Origin: Apiotrichum sp. Y4204
Lineage: Eukaryota; Basidiomycota; Tremellomycetes; Trichosporonales; Trichosporonaceae
NCBI GenBank assembly: GCA_025531455.1
Contig: JAMYHL010000045.1
Location: forward strand, 267,384 to 331,383
Reading direction: 5' to 3'
Length of the DNA: 64,000 nucleotides
Positions 45,133 to 57,598 of this stretch are shown piece by piece. A model generated the notes under the pieces. The model was not told the DNA's origin. It saw only the letters and a program-made list of their open reading frames with translations, and searched no databases. The stretch's first letter is position 1; the number at the start of each line of letters is the position of its first letter. The translations under genes and the position numbers were made by a program.

Positions 45133-47044
45133 CTAACGCGGGCTCCAGAAACGTTCGCTGAGAGCGCCCGATGCGATCTCAATCACCATGAGGCGACGGA
45201 AAAACTCCATGTTGTCGCCCTTGAACTCAAAGCCGTCTGCCACCAGGTCTCTCCCACGAGCCAGAGCCTCTAATGTTTGGCACGCGAAGACTCCACAGTC
45301 AGACCCATTGTTCTGTCCCGGAGTGCTCTTCAGTCAGCAATAGCAAAACGCCTACACTCACCGAGCTGTACTCGTCTTCCCACCCACTCAAATCAAATGA
45401 GGTACCCTTCTTCTCTTTGTGTTCTGCCTCGAGATACAAACGCAAGTTCTGGGCATCAGCGGGGCAAATTGAACCGTTTGGAATCATACCTTGAACACTG
45501 TCTTGCGGTGGCCGTTATCCGGCAAGGAGTCGAAATATTCGATACGTTTCTTCTGAAAGTCGATGACTGCACACGTCCAGTGCATGTTACCGATGTTGAT
45601 AGGGACTAAGAACTTGTCGAGAGAGAAGACGTCGACCTTCATCCGCTTAGTCCATCTCTTCAGGTTGGCTTTGGCATATCCTTGTTCGCTGAGCTTTTGA
45701 TAGAAGAACGTGTTCATAGCAAGAACCTTTTCCCCCTGCTCTTTGGCGCGCGCATTAATAAGCTCCATGTAGAAGTTGATGATATCGTCGTTGAGCCACT
45801 GTAATGAACGTAGTCGCCGCAGTGCTGTTGCGTTGACCTCTGCATTGCCGACAGTCGCCTTGAACTGGCTATCCCGAAGACGCTCGTTCGCCTGTTGTCA
45901 GCGGTATACAAATAAGAACCCACGATAGCGTCCTGATCGGGCGAAAGATGAGCGGGAATTCGAGGTTTCAGACGTTTTTGCAAGAGCTTTTCAAACGCTG
46001 CGTCCTCCCGCTTGAGCTTTTCGTACAACTCGCTCTTGTCACTGGGGTCAGATGCCTTGCGTTCCACGTTGGACGAACAGATCAACAGGCTTTGGAAAGG
46101 GTCGCGGTTTGAGTCCCGTACGAGGCGGCTTGAACTGACATTAGTGGCCTTCTTTGCAATGCAGAATATCACACAGGCGAGCAACTTACAGTCTTCTGTG
46201 GGCGAACAATGGCGTCATCCAATTGCTTGCGGTTGTCGAGGTGGAGGCCCTTGAACGCCCCAGTGATAGACTGCTTCTTCGCTAATTCACCTGTTGAAAG
46301 ACGTGGTGGGCGTCGATCACGGAGCAGCTGTTCTCGAGTTCGTTTCAAAGCCGAGAGGTTTGATGCACCACTGGCTTCGGCCTCATCAATGTATTTGGAT
46401 AATAATTTCAGCTGCGACTCGGATTCCTTTCGAATGCTGGAGCGGGGACGCCGGCGAGAACTTGAAGAACTGCTGCTACCGGACGAAGGTGATTCAGGTC
46501 GAGCCCAATCCCGCTGGCGCTCCGGTCGAGAATACGTCACATCTGGTCTTGAGGGGCCCGGGCGAGAAAATTCAGAGTTGAATAACGGACGAGTAAGGAG
46601 TGGGTGAATGGAGGAGCCCGCCTTGAGGTCATTGAGATGCCGCTTGGCTTCACTTGTCTTGGCGCGCTGCTCGACGCGCATTCGATCTTCCTCAGGATCA
46701 ATCTCGGACGCGTCATCAATGACAATAACAGAGGTATCAGAGGGGCGTGTTAATGCGGCCAGCGACCCTCGAGGATCGCTGTCCATACCTGGAATGGGGT
46801 TACGAGCAGTGGCTCGCACAGGTTGTGCTGAATGTTAGAAGTGGTGCTTGAGTTCACACTCACCGCGTCGAAACGAGTTCTCACCGTCACGGAATGGACG
46901 CGACATGGCTGTTGACACCCACGACAGTGCGTTCTGAAGTGAAGAGACAATGCCGGGTGGCGGGGGTGGTGCGGCGTTGATCCTTCTCCGCTTTGAGTAG
47001 TGTTCTGGTTCTGGCCTCGAGCGTTTCGTCGAAGCTGCAAGCAT
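45133..47044 (-). CDS. ULP1: SUMO (Ulp1-type) cysteine protease
   Basis: C48 peptidase that matures SUMO and removes it from targets, often at the nuclear pore. The N-terminal half is disordered and basic (KRSRPEPEHYSKRRRINAA). The protease domain starts WLNDDIINFYMELINARAKE. FFYQKLSEQGYAKANLKRWT and VFSLDKFLVPINIGNMHWTC (catalytic His) follow, then FDSLPDNGHRKTVFK (Asp) and NNGSDCGVFACQTLEALARG (nucleophile Cys); the end is GALSERFWSPR. All three catalytic residues are present. The start is ATG of MLAASTKRSR; the frame extends further but has no ATG. Five or more exons. It diverges from PSY2 across a promoter carrying paired E-boxes. Confidence 0.95.
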
Positions 47045-47686
47045 TGCAAAAGTTGACAATGACGGAAGGTCGAGGATGGATGACAACAAGTGAGACTCTG
47101 TTCGCGGTGGACATCATAGACTGGCGGCGCGAGGCGCTTGGCAGACCTGGCATTCCTCAAATCGTCGCCGCGTTGCATCAGCGGTGGAGCTCTGGCGGGC
47201 GCAGTGCTGCAGGTCACGTGCTGGAGGTGAGGAAGGGTGTGGGCATTACATAATCTACAATGAAATGACTTCACCGTGGAGGATGGTAATGTTGACCCGG
47301 GTGACCCAATGTACCAATGTACCAAAAGGGTCTTATGGTCTTGCACGTGACCTTTATTGCTTCCGCTGATCTGTGGGACTGATCCCAACTGTGCGCGAGC
47401 AACTGGTGGCAAGGGCAATCAGCCGCCTGTTGTTGTTCCACTCGCTCACGACCCTTTTGCCCTGCCTTGCCGCTTGGAGTGCACTCCTGGACTTTGCGCG
47501 CGCGACTGCTTCATCGTCGTGTACTCTTTGCTTTCATCCACACACGACCGCTTTCACTTTACCTCGATTTTTCGCCATCTACATTGCCTTTTATCGCCTT
47601 TAGCCGTTCTCCGCGCCGCGCGCTTCTATCCCATTGGCGGGATCTGTTTTTCGTCTTTGTTTCGGTTGTCAAGACGCGAGTCCTGA
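47045..47686. promoter_or_regulatory. Bidirectional promoter ULP1 / PSY2 with inverted E-box pair
   Basis: A 642-bp divergent spacer. GGTCACGTGC (47212-47221) and its exact reverse complement GCACGTGACC (47343-47352) face each other 121 bp apart. A CAATGTAC tandem (47307-47322) lies between them. The last 150 bp before PSY2 are pyrimidine-rich. Confidence 0.65.
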
Positions 47687-50586
47687 ATGTCCAATCTCGA
47701 ATCAGCCTCATCTGGGGCGGACGTTGTTGCCGATGGTTCGGGCCCCTCACCTGATCCGGGCGTCGTCGGCGAGAATGAGGATGCAGCAGCGGATGGACTA
47801 GGCGGCGAAGGGGATAACATCGTGGCTGATGCCGCTGAGGCGATGGAGAATGCGGAAGCTGTCGATGGCATTGACAGAGGTGATATGATGGATGATCAAG
47901 GCATGGGGAAGCGCGTAAAGGTATGCCATTTGCCAGGCAAACTGGACTAACATCAGGTTTATGAACTTCGAGATCAGGCGTGGTTTGATCGAGGAACTGG
48001 CCGCTGCAAGGGCGTCTACGACGATCGAAACGACGCGGCAGTTCTCATTGTAGAACCGGAACGACAGGGAGAGGAACTGGAAGGTCCTGGTGGCTTTCTT
48101 CCAGCTGGCCTCCTTCTGAACACGCATATCTCCAGGGATGAAAGTTATAGCAAGCAGCAAGGTGAGTTCTGCTTTGTTCGTTCGCTGATTCAGAAACCTT
48201 GATCGTATGGACGGATAGGGCCACGCAGCTGGATATTGCGTTGTCGTTCCAGGATCCAGAAGGCTGTGAAGACATTTGGCAGTTTATTTTGGAGGTTCAG
48301 AGGCATCTCCAGAACCATGGTGAGTGTTTGGGAAGTCGTTGTGCTGCTGCTGACGGACAGGCGATGAGCCTAAGATTAACTCGCTGTCGTCGCCTCTCGC
48401 GTCTCCACTATTAGGCTCTAATGACTGGCATACTCCTACCCTTGCTACTATCAAGTACGTTTTCATTAGCACCGCAATGCTGACTTTCACAGGGAGCAAG
48501 AGCTCTATCTGCGAATGCAGGCAAAGTCAGCGGCCGGTCGCGAGCGCGCAGTGGAACACATCATTGGAGAGGTGCGTGTCAACCGAGTTGCCCATCTAAT
48601 TGCAGGATTATGTCAAGCAACTGATCGGGATTCTTCATCAGGCTGAGGACCTGGAGAGCATCAACGATCTGCACTCGCTGTGCCAGCTAATGCAAACAAT
48701 TCGTTAGTTGATGTGAGAGTTTGGCTGACCTCAGTAATGTTCAACGACAACGGCATCTTTGAGTATATTCTTCAGGACGATATCTTTATCGGAGTCCTTG
48801 GCATGCTGGAATGTGAGCGACTGCCTCTTGTTGCCGCTAATGACAGACGATCCAGAGTTCCCCACACTCAAGGCGTCATATCGCTCCTTTTTCCGCCAGT
48901 TCTCCAAGTATCGGGAGGTTGTGGAAATCAAGGATGAGACGATCCGGAACAAGATCCACCAAACTTCGCGTCTGATGTACCTCAAGGATGTTGTTTTGGC
49001 GCGAATGCTTGACGATCCGACATTCAACATCCTCAACAGCTTTGTCTTCTTCAACCAGGTCGACATTACCTCCTACATCCAATCCGATGAGGCCCTCCTC
49101 CAGGAGCTGTTTGTCGACTTCCGTCCTGACGCAGAGGAAACTCCTCGCAAGCGCGATCTCGTCCTTTTCCTGCATCAGCTTATGGTCATGGGCAAGGGGG
49201 TTCAGATTCAGAATCGGTTACAGCTTTATCGAAGCCTTCTGGATCGCGGTCTGCTATGGGTGTGTGAATGGGCTTTCCGACAACCTGAAGCTGTCGTGCT
49301 TCACGCCAGTGCGGAGATTCTTACGCTCGCCGTGGAACATGACGCGAATGCTGTCCGTGCTCACGTCCTTCGACAGGATGAAGGTGTGCGGCCCACTCTT
49401 CTCTCGGTCATGATCAGCCTTCTCCAGTCCACACACGACCAGGGTCTGGTGCAGCAACTTATTGAGGCGTTGAAAACGCTCCTGGAGCCGAGTGCCGACA
49501 CAGAGTTGGGCCGCAAGGACGGTGTCGTGGACACGTTCACTCAGCACTTCTATGACACATACGCCACCCCGCTGCTTTCGCCGCTATCCCAAGTCCCAGA
49601 ACTTCGCAACGCAAATGGCAAGTCTCCACTCTCCCTTCGACCATTACTGACCGCAGACGCCGTCAGTCTACCGGCAGAACACGCGTCGCTCCTCAATGTG
49701 CTGGTGGACATCTTGTCCTACTGTCTGATGATTCACGGGCATCGCGCTCAATACTATATCCTTTCCAACCCCTTGGTGCAACGAGTATGCTCTCTCATGT
49801 ACGCACGAGAGAAGACATTGCGTCATTGTGAGTGTTCTACCAGACATCTGAGCTCTGAGATGAGGACATTCTGGTCAGTCTTGCTTACGCCAGCCGCGCT
49901 GCGCTTCATCAAGGCATGTCTACGCACGAACAACCATTTTGTCCATCGCAACTTCACAAAGAACCGCGTGACCGAGGCCATTCTTGACCTCGTGGAGCGG
50001 GAAACTGATCGTGATACTATGCTAAGTTCGGCATGTCTCGACACTTTGGAGATGATCCGCAAGGTTGGTGACTGCCTTGACCCTACTCTAACCGCAGGAT
50101 AATATGAAGGGTATCATTGTTGATATTTTCGAGAAGCATGAGCCAACAATGGTTCGTTTGGCGGAGCGGCCATATGTGCGGCCCTACATTCTCGCACTTC
50201 GAGTACGCTGGGACCAGTACCGCGAGCCTCCACCGCCACCGCAGGCGACTGAGAGCAATCAGACCGTGTCTGCGGCAGAAGAGGAGGAAGCGTGGTTCAA
50301 CTCAGATGAACCAGTGCGCAAGCGAACCAAACTCCCAGCACAGGGTCTTCTGGACGAATATGATGACGCCTCCGACAGCGAAGACTCGCCAGATGAGGCT
50401 CTTGCTGAGGAGCTCACTGATGTGGAGCTAAAAGTGCGGGCCAAGCGGGAACGCGAGGAAGAAGAAGAAGAAGGGGCGTTGGCTGGTCTCGTAGGAAAGC
50501 CGAGACGGGACGAACCAGCGGAGGACCCCCCAAAAGACAAGAAGATACGACTGAGTTTGAGCGCATTGAGCAAGAAGCTGAAGTAG
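47687..50586 (+). CDS. PSY2: Protein phosphatase 4 regulatory subunit 3 (SMEK/Psy2)
   Basis: Regulatory subunit that directs PP4 to targets such as phosphorylated H2A and recovery-checkpoint factors. An acidic N-terminus leads to an EVH1/RanBD-like domain (KVYELRDQAWFDRGTGRCKG, ESYSKQQETLIVWTD, DIALSFQDPEGCEDIWQFIL). The SMK-1 domain follows (EDLESINDLHSLCQLMQTIL, FNDNGIFEYILQDDIFIGVL, EFPTLKASYRSFFRQFSKYR), then ARM-like repeats including NILNSFVFFNQVDI and ALRFIKACLRTNNHFVHRNF. The tail is acidic then basic (KRTKLPAQGLLDEYDDASDS, ending LSALSKKLK). More than eight exons. Start: MSNLESASS. Confidence 0.94.
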
Positions 50587-51065
50587 GTTATTGCAGTATC
50601 ACAGTAGTATCTAGATGGCATGTACTGTAGGTGATGAATAGCAGCTGTAACTCAATCGCCCGATTGTCTAAGTGGTCGAGCCTGCATCTTCAAAGAGACA
50701 CGAGTGATGGACGTGAGAAAGGTGACCGGACCTGCTATCGTCGTCCCTTTCACTTTGATCCTTAAAGCTCAATGACAGGGATGTAGTCTGTGTGGAAGGT
50801 CGACGTTGACATGAATAGTCAAGTGTTGCACAGATGGCGCCATCTGGAGAATTTCACGCGTCACGTCACTACGGCTATACACCCTGCTTGATAGGCGGCT
50901 TGTCATGATAAGTAGATTCGTCTGTCACAACTGCTTAGTGCTTGGCAGGTATGATGCGTCCGTATGGCGCGCATGGTAGAATATCACACGTGGTACAACT
51001 CTGCATCAACTAACTAACAGCAAAAACCAAACTAGCGACAAAAACCTTCTGAACACTTCCAGCGC
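50587..51065. other. Convergent intergenic region (PSY2 / peroxiredoxin)
   Basis: A 479-bp space between two convergent genes. The segment TGTCTAAGTGGTCGAGCC near 50666 recalls a tRNA D-arm, but no B box or cloverleaf follows. I see nothing else. Confidence 0.45.
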
Positions 51066-52391
51066 CTAGTGCGTGCCGTTGGCAACCTTGGCCTTGGTGG
51101 AGGGGTCAGACGTGAAGCGGAGGTAGGGCTGCGGGAGTCAGTACAAGTCGCGCCTTCTGCGACAACAAGAGAACTCACGTAGACAACCTCGACATCGTCA
51201 CCAAAGAGCTTCTGCACCTCCTCACCCTGCACGCTCGGGTGGACGATGACGCGCGAGCGCGCCGGGTCGCTAGTCTGCGCGGCGGGCTCCCAGTTAGCCG
51301 GCGTCGTGATCTTGTACTTGTCGCCGAGCTGGAGCGCGTCGATAACGCGCAGGATCTCGGCAAAGTTCCGGCCCACCGCCGCGGGGTACGTCAGCGTAAG
51401 GCGAATCTTCTGCTGCGGGTCGACTGCGGAGAGTTAGAATTAGAGTCGAGCTGTTACGCACTGATGAAGACGGAGCGGACGGTGAAGGGGATGCCCTTTG
51501 CATCGACGTTGGTCGCGTCCTGGTGGTCGAGCATGCCGTACAGCGTCGACACCTTGCGGCTCTTGTCCGCGACGATCGGGAAGTCGACGTGCGCGGCGCC
51601 CTTGGAGAACTCGTCAATGTCCTTGATCCAACCGTGGTGCGAGTCCACATCGTTGGCCGAGAGGCCGATGACCTACTGTCAGTGGTAGTCCAGATGAAGG
51701 ATGAAACACCCCCCGTGTCGTCATGTTCACCAGGAACAGAAACTGGAACGGGGTTGGGAAAAATGGGGTCGACAGGCACAATGAACATTGCGCTGGCCCT
51801 TGTCGCTGCTGATACTCACCTTGACGCCGCGCTTGGCAAACTCCTCGGCCGAAAGCGAGACCGCCGAGAGCTCGGTCGTGCACACAGGGGCTGGGAAGTA
51901 TTAGCAAGGTTTCGTGGTCAATGAGCGCCGAGGGTTCAACCATGACCGAAGCTGACGCCGAGCATCACACCGACTCCCGTCGGGAGCACGGGAACTCTGG
52001 AGCTCATACATAGACCATGCACAAACGCATGGCCTCCTGCATAGCGCCCCAGGCGTTTGGCGAAACGAAAGGGGGAGTGGCATGTGGCACAATGTCCTCC
52101 ATCCCATCTCCGACCGGTTCTCCATCATTTCTCGATGAATCTTGCTCATTTTTTGCCCGGGTATGTTTTCCCATCCGGACGATCAGTGACGGATTAGGCT
52201 GATACTTGCTGAAATCGTCAGGGTGGGAGAACAGGATAGCCCAGGAGCCGTTAATGTAGTCGTGGAAGCGAATGGGACCCTTGGAGGTGTCGGCCTGGGG
52301 TGAGTGGGTGTCTAGGAGGGTCGGGGCGCCTCACAGGCGCCGCGCAACGCACCTCAAAGTCGGGGGCAGTGTCGCCGAGACGGAGGGACAT
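51066..52391 (-). CDS. PRX1: 1-Cys peroxiredoxin (Prx6/Prx1 type)
   Basis: Thiol peroxidase reducing H2O2 and lipid or peroxynitrite peroxides. [20 protein letters not shown] opens the fold. The active site reads [20 protein letters not shown], with peroxidatic Cys in [47 protein letters not shown] and [20 protein letters not shown] follow. The C-terminal domain [20 protein letters not shown] with [10 protein letters not shown] marks the Prx6 subgroup; the end is KAKVANGTH. The Thr of the active-site motif is split by intron 2 (52209-51891, 319 nt), whose donor is GCAAGT, a GC-AG intron. No GT donor gives the right frame. There is no long presequence, so it is probably cytosolic. Confidence 0.93.
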
Positions 52392-53720
52392 GTTGGCAGG
52401 CTGGGGATGAGCTGTGAGAAAAGTGAAGATGTAAGTGAAGAGTGCGAAGAGTGGAAGAGCTGCGGAGAGTGGCGTTCTTATATCGACCATATGGGCTGCG
52501 TCGACCCATTGTCTTCTTTAGCTCGCACATTCCGACGGCTGGTGCTTCCGCGCTACCAAGCTGTGCAGCAGATCGCACGTCGCTTGCTCTTGTCTTGTCG
52601 CTTCTGGCGTCATTCGGCGTTGGCTGCAGCACAGTGATTGTGATGAATGTGATTGTTGTTGTGGTTATCAATCACGGCCTGTTCTTGGCTCGCAAGGCGT
52701 CATCTCGGTCCCATCGTCATGGCGTGATCGCTTTTTCGGCTTTTACAGATCCGGGGACCCCAGCCGGCCAGGTTGTGTTATCTGAGTAAATGACGTGTAT
52801 TTTCCATTGGTCCGTCTCTTATCAAAAATGGATCCACAATCCCATCCAACTTGCTCCGACCATCGCGAGCTCCGAGGTCCGACATTCTCATCCGCGTTCT
52901 CTTCGGGTGCCAAGAATCATCGCTCAACTCCGCTGTGGCCGCCAGGGATCACGCACGATGTACCCTATATACGTATGTTTGACAGCGGACAAGGCAGTCC
53001 GGTTCTTGGGCGCTGAGGCGCTGAGGCCATATTGCGCTGCACGTGTTCCGCACGCGCCGGAGTGGAGGTGAACGACGCGCACCGCAGTGCCAAAGTCGGC
53101 TGCTGTCTGCTGCGCGGCCGACTCCGGCACGACCAGGGCCAGGTACAACTCACTCACTCATTCTGGACAGGACACTCGGAGCGTGATTTGTTGTGGCGCG
53201 CATGCAAGATTTTTTTCTGCTTTTTATTCTCCGTCAATCTGTCCACCATCGTCACCGTCACCGTCGCCGTCGCTGTGCGCGTCGCATTCCGTTTATATCG
53301 CCCAACAGATCCACTGTGCCTGCTGCATCGGGTAGTCGCGAAAGCTAGATAACCGTTGCCAGGCAGCTAAAGGACGCTAAAGTGTCGTCCATGTAGAAAA
53401 CGGCCAGAATCCCGATCACGATCAGAAAGAGCACTCGCGAGTCGCGACTTGACCCGCCTCCGCCGCCGAATCCTCAGAATCTGTTCCTTCCGAGGCTCGT
53501 GCTCGTCCCCCCACGACTCCTCATCCCCGCCGACATCCCATCACCCATCCTCGATCCTCGATCACCGCATCCCGCGTCGTGCACGCATCACCGCGTGTGG
53601 CGACACTCACAACACTCTCAAACTCCTTTATTGTACGCTCGTCACCATTCCCATCTGCTTGTTCTGATCCCCTTCAGATACCCCAGCTTAGACCCGCTAG
53701 ACTACACCGCGTAGTGCGGG
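52392..53720. other. Divergent intergenic region (peroxiredoxin / CCCH protein)
   Basis: 1.3 kb upstream of both neighbours. The part near the CCCH gene is pyrimidine-rich (CACCGTCACCGTCGCCGTCG around 53250), as in a 5' leader. No supported gene; the frames here overlap on both strands. Confidence 0.45.
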
Positions 53721-56128
53721 ATGGAAACGCGCGGAACCCACTCGCAGTCGCCCCAGCCGTCGCCGCACGGCGCGATCGGCGAGTTTCCAAGCGGCATCTC
53801 CGCCTCCGCCGCGACAGTCAGTGCGGTTGCGCCTGGTCACACACGCTCGTCGTCCTTTGCCACGCGCCCGCGCACCCCGCAAATAAATCCCCCAAGCAGC
53901 ACGACTCCCAACGCCCCTCCTGCATCCGGTGACGGCGACGAGCTCGACCTAAACGCACTCATGGCTCACGGACAGCGCCAGCTTGAGATGGACACGCGCA
54001 GCCGCTTTGGCCGCTTTTCGGCTGCGGCGGCCCGCTCGGACTCACCCAGCCGATGGGACAGCGAGTGGCACGGCGGCGCTCGCACCGCTCCCTCTCGCGA
54101 CCACAGCATGCACCGCCAGCCGAGCACCACGTCTCTCAACGGCGGCAGCATCACCCCCGTACCCACCAACACAACCACCAACCTCTCCTCTTTTCTCGAC
54201 TCAAGTTTCCCCTCGCCCATTGGTACTGGCATGGGTGGCACGGTCGGCGGTGTAAACAGCGTGGGCTCAGGCGTGAACGTGCCGGGTGTCGGAAGAGCTC
54301 GACAGGGATTTAACGCTGCGCCAGCTGGCGCCCCATCCTCCACGAACAATGCTGGGTCTGATCCGTCTGCAGCCGCGACTCACCACCTGAACGCGCTCAA
54401 CACCCTGCTCAACCCGCTCATTGCGCAGAACGACGAGGTCATCCGCCTCCGCGCCGAGGTTGAGCTCTGGCGTGGGGAGTGGCAGCGCTGTGATCGCGAG
54501 CGTCGCCGCCTCGAGGGCGTGCTGAGCGTTAAGAACAGTGAGCCGATCAACGGCCCCGCCTTCTCGGTCGTCCTCCTTGATGGTGACGGCTTGATTGTGA
54601 GTATTGGCGAGAGGGAAACTTGACGCGAACTAACATCCACAGTTCCAAGACGAATTCCTCCGCGAGGGCTTTGCTGGAGGACAGCGCGCAGCCAGGGCTC
54701 TGGTTTCTGCGCTCCCCAATCTCACCGCCACGGACCTCGCATCCAGCCCCTCGCCCAACGGCGTCCTTCAGGATGACAAGGACAAGCCAAAGCGCGACCT
54801 TGGAACTGTCATCATCCAGGTCTTTGTTAACAAGCACGGGCTTGGCCACGTCCTTCTCAAGGTAGGCGAGGATATTTATCAATGCTGATCCCAGGCCGGC
54901 TCCGTTCCCTCGTGGACTGTGTATGATGGGTTCTGGCAGGGCTTTACCTCCGCCCACGACCTCTTCAGTGGTGCGTATCTGACACGTTTGAAGTATCCAT
55001 CTAACAGCAGTTGTCGATGCTGGACACGGCAAGGAGGCCACGGACCATAAGATCCGGGAGCACCTGAAACTATACTCTGCGCACCGCCAGTGCGGCACAA
55101 TCTTCCTCGGCGCGTCGCACGACAACTCGTACGCCAACGTCCTCTCTTCGCTCGAGACTACCTCGGGCCTTTCCAAGCTTGTCCTCCTCAAGGGCTACGC
55201 GGACGTTGCGCACGGCCTCAAGCAGTATGCCGGCCGCTTCGTCACGATCCCCGATCTCTTCCGCACTTCGCGCATTGTTGTCGGTGCCAACGCCAACGCC
55301 AACGCCAACGCAAACGCGAACACGAACACCAGCAGTGCCAGTGCCAATGCACTTGCTGCGCCTGCCGCACCTCCTGCAGCGGCGCCGCTCCCCAACGGCA
55401 CCACTCCCAAGTCGCCGATCACAAAGCGCCGCCCGCCCGTCCTCAATATGAAGAAGGAGGAGAGCGACGACGCGAGCGACACCGAAACCTCGACCGAGTC
55501 GTCCCCGGACCTGACCGAAGAAGTCGAGGTGATCCAGTGGGACGACCTCGTCGAGCAGCCCCGCCGTGCCCGTCCTCGCCCCGCCCGCGCCTCACGCTCC
55601 GGCCCCACCGCCGGCGATGAGGACGACGCTGACGAGAGCAAGAAGAAGGCCGGCAGCGGGAAAAAGTACAAGCCCGCCGCACGCGCCGCTAGCGTTCCAA
55701 CCGTGCGCAACCTCAAGCCCCGCCCGTGCCACACGTGAGTGCCAAACGCTTTCTCCTCCCTCACATACTAACAACCAGGTTCTACCTCTCACCCTGGGGC
55801 TGCAAGAACGGCGACGGGTGCGAGTACGCCCACAACTACAAGCTTAACGAGGAGCAGACCGAGGAGCTCGCGCGTCTTGCGAAGGAGATTATTTGCCCCT
55901 ATGTCCGAAGCAAGCGCTGCCACTTTAGCGAGGACGAGTGTGTTTATGGGTGAGTCTATCGGGTCTCGGAGTAAGGGCAGTACTAACGACAGACACCGCT
56001 GTCCGCGTGGCGAGCGGTGCACGTTCGGCGACACGTGCCGGTTCAAGGATCTCCCAAATGGACACGGCGAGGAGACGGCTGCGGCCGCAGCTGCGTCCAA
56101 GGCAGCGGCATCGGCGACGAGCGCTTGA
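53721..56128 (+). CDS. CCCH zinc-finger protein with DUF7923-type domain
   Basis: Probably an RNA-binding regulator; the target is unknown. A disordered Ser/Pro/Gly-rich N-terminus (~220 residues) leads to a short coiled coil (NEVIRLRAEVELWRGEWQRC-like) and a globular domain, AFSVVLLDGDGLIFQDEFLR through LGTVIIQVFVNKHGLGHVLL, FSVVDAGHGKEATDHKIREH and GTIFLGASHDNSYANVLSSL, of the kind found with CCCH fingers in basidiomycetes. The C-terminus has two or three fingers: CHTFYLSPWGCKNGDGCEYA-H, CPYVRSKRCHFSEDECVYGH and CPRGERCTFGDTCRF. A hexanucleotide GCCAAC repeat encodes an Asn-Ala run between the domains. Introns are few and short. Confidence 0.85.
55286..55331 (+). repeat. GCCAAC-type hexanucleotide repeat in coding sequence
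   Basis: Tandem (GC-N-AAC)n units encode alternating Ala-Asn, decaying to Asn-Thr. They sit in the linker between the globular domain and the CCCH fingers and are probably polymorphic. Confidence 0.7.
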
Positions 56129-57598
56129 TGTCGACTTCCACCCTCTTGCAACACGCCTCCTTAGCACCAGAAGCAGAAACAAAACGTTAATCACATCCAA
56201 CCCCATATCACAAACATCCACCACCATCACCATGATCACCATATCGCACATACATAACTATCCGAACCGAATCGTAGCCCCCGTCCCGACGGCGCACTAG
56301 GCCGGCCAAGAGGCGGGGGACTCACACGCCCACTATGGGCCTGTGTATATAAGTCGTTATGTCCGTATGCACCTATCAGGCGAGCCGTGGAAGAGAGACA
56401 TCGCACCGGCGTGACAACGAAAGGGCAAGGTCAAAAACTAACTGCTATTTGGTCTCCAACATGTTGTCCCCCCAAGATACCAGACTGACAATGATGGTGG
56501 GCTCAGATCAAATCAACATCGGTGTGAGGTTGACCTACGGTGAACCCTCGTGGACCTATTCACTGCGTTGGGTCCAACTCGGATTGTTGCGCACTCGGAC
56601 GAAGAAGGGCGACCTCTCAGCAGCTGGTTGTTGTCTTCTTTTTTTCTTCATTTTCTATCTTATTTTTATTTTTCTTCCTTTTCTTTGTTTGTTTTCCATG
56701 CGAAATGGTGAGTAGAAAACAAAGCAGAAGGTGAGAAAAAAAGGAGAAAAACGATAAGTTTGTTCTGCCTGTAGACGGGTGTGTGCGGCTGTTACGATGT
56801 GTGTGCCATTGATCCAGTGACTGTGGTTGAGCAGCTGGTCATTTAACCTGCCTCTCACACACACTCATTGTTGTTTCCTTCCTTGACTATGGTTTTGTCC
56901 GTTCCCGCGTCCACTTTCGCTCATTTTTCTGCTCGCCACAGGCCGCAGACGCACCAGCAATCGCAACAGACCGGCAGTATCCTCGCTGTTTTCCTTGTTC
57001 CCGTTGACGGCTTTCAATACCGCAGCGCCCCAGCCGGCCACTTTAGGCAGACGCGTAGAAAGTGGCCTTTTCTTGGGTTGGTCATAACATACCAGCAGCA
57101 GCTCGTTCATTGAGACACTTCATCGGCGATGTACAGTTCGCCCAATATCAGCAGCATCCTGCTTGACCAGTGGGACGAGTGCCGCCTCCCTTCATTAGAT
57201 GAGATACATTGATCATTAGTGTTGCCAACACACCAAGACGGGATGAGAGGCTTATGTTCTCGTCATGCCAAGTGGTGCCCGTCTCCTTAACCCAAGTGCA
57301 TGTGGAGCTACGGAAACTAGCATTGCGGAAATAGCGGCGGACTGCGCCGCGAGCGCCAAAGTACCAAGTATAATCCAAGTACGTGAGGGGATGGAGGATG
57401 GGGCTGGGGATGGGATGGAATGGGTGGGGTTGTGAGATGGGCAGGGGAGGTTGAGTATGTAGAGTGTGGATATGATGCTGATTGCCTGGAGAGAAAGATG
57501 ATGGAGATGATGCTGTGCGCCGTCGAGACCACTCGTGCCGTGGGTATTCTGGGTATCCCTTGTTCGGGTATCTAATGTCCTATCGTCTGCAGCGCCGA
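56129..57598. other. Unusually long convergent intergenic region with a pyrimidine tract
   Basis: 1.47 kb between two convergent stops. A T/C-only-like stretch (about 56631-56698) is the main feature. Weak minus-strand frames (56865-57110; 57252-57520 with a hydrophobic stretch WIILGTLALAAQSAAISAML) cannot be supported as genes. A small unannotated gene or 3'-end antisense RNA is possible. Confidence 0.45.

Noticed and set aside
50660..50710. D-arm-like sequence TGTCTAAGTGGTCGAGCC
   Set aside because: No GTTCRANNC B box follows at tRNA distance; no cloverleaf can be drawn.
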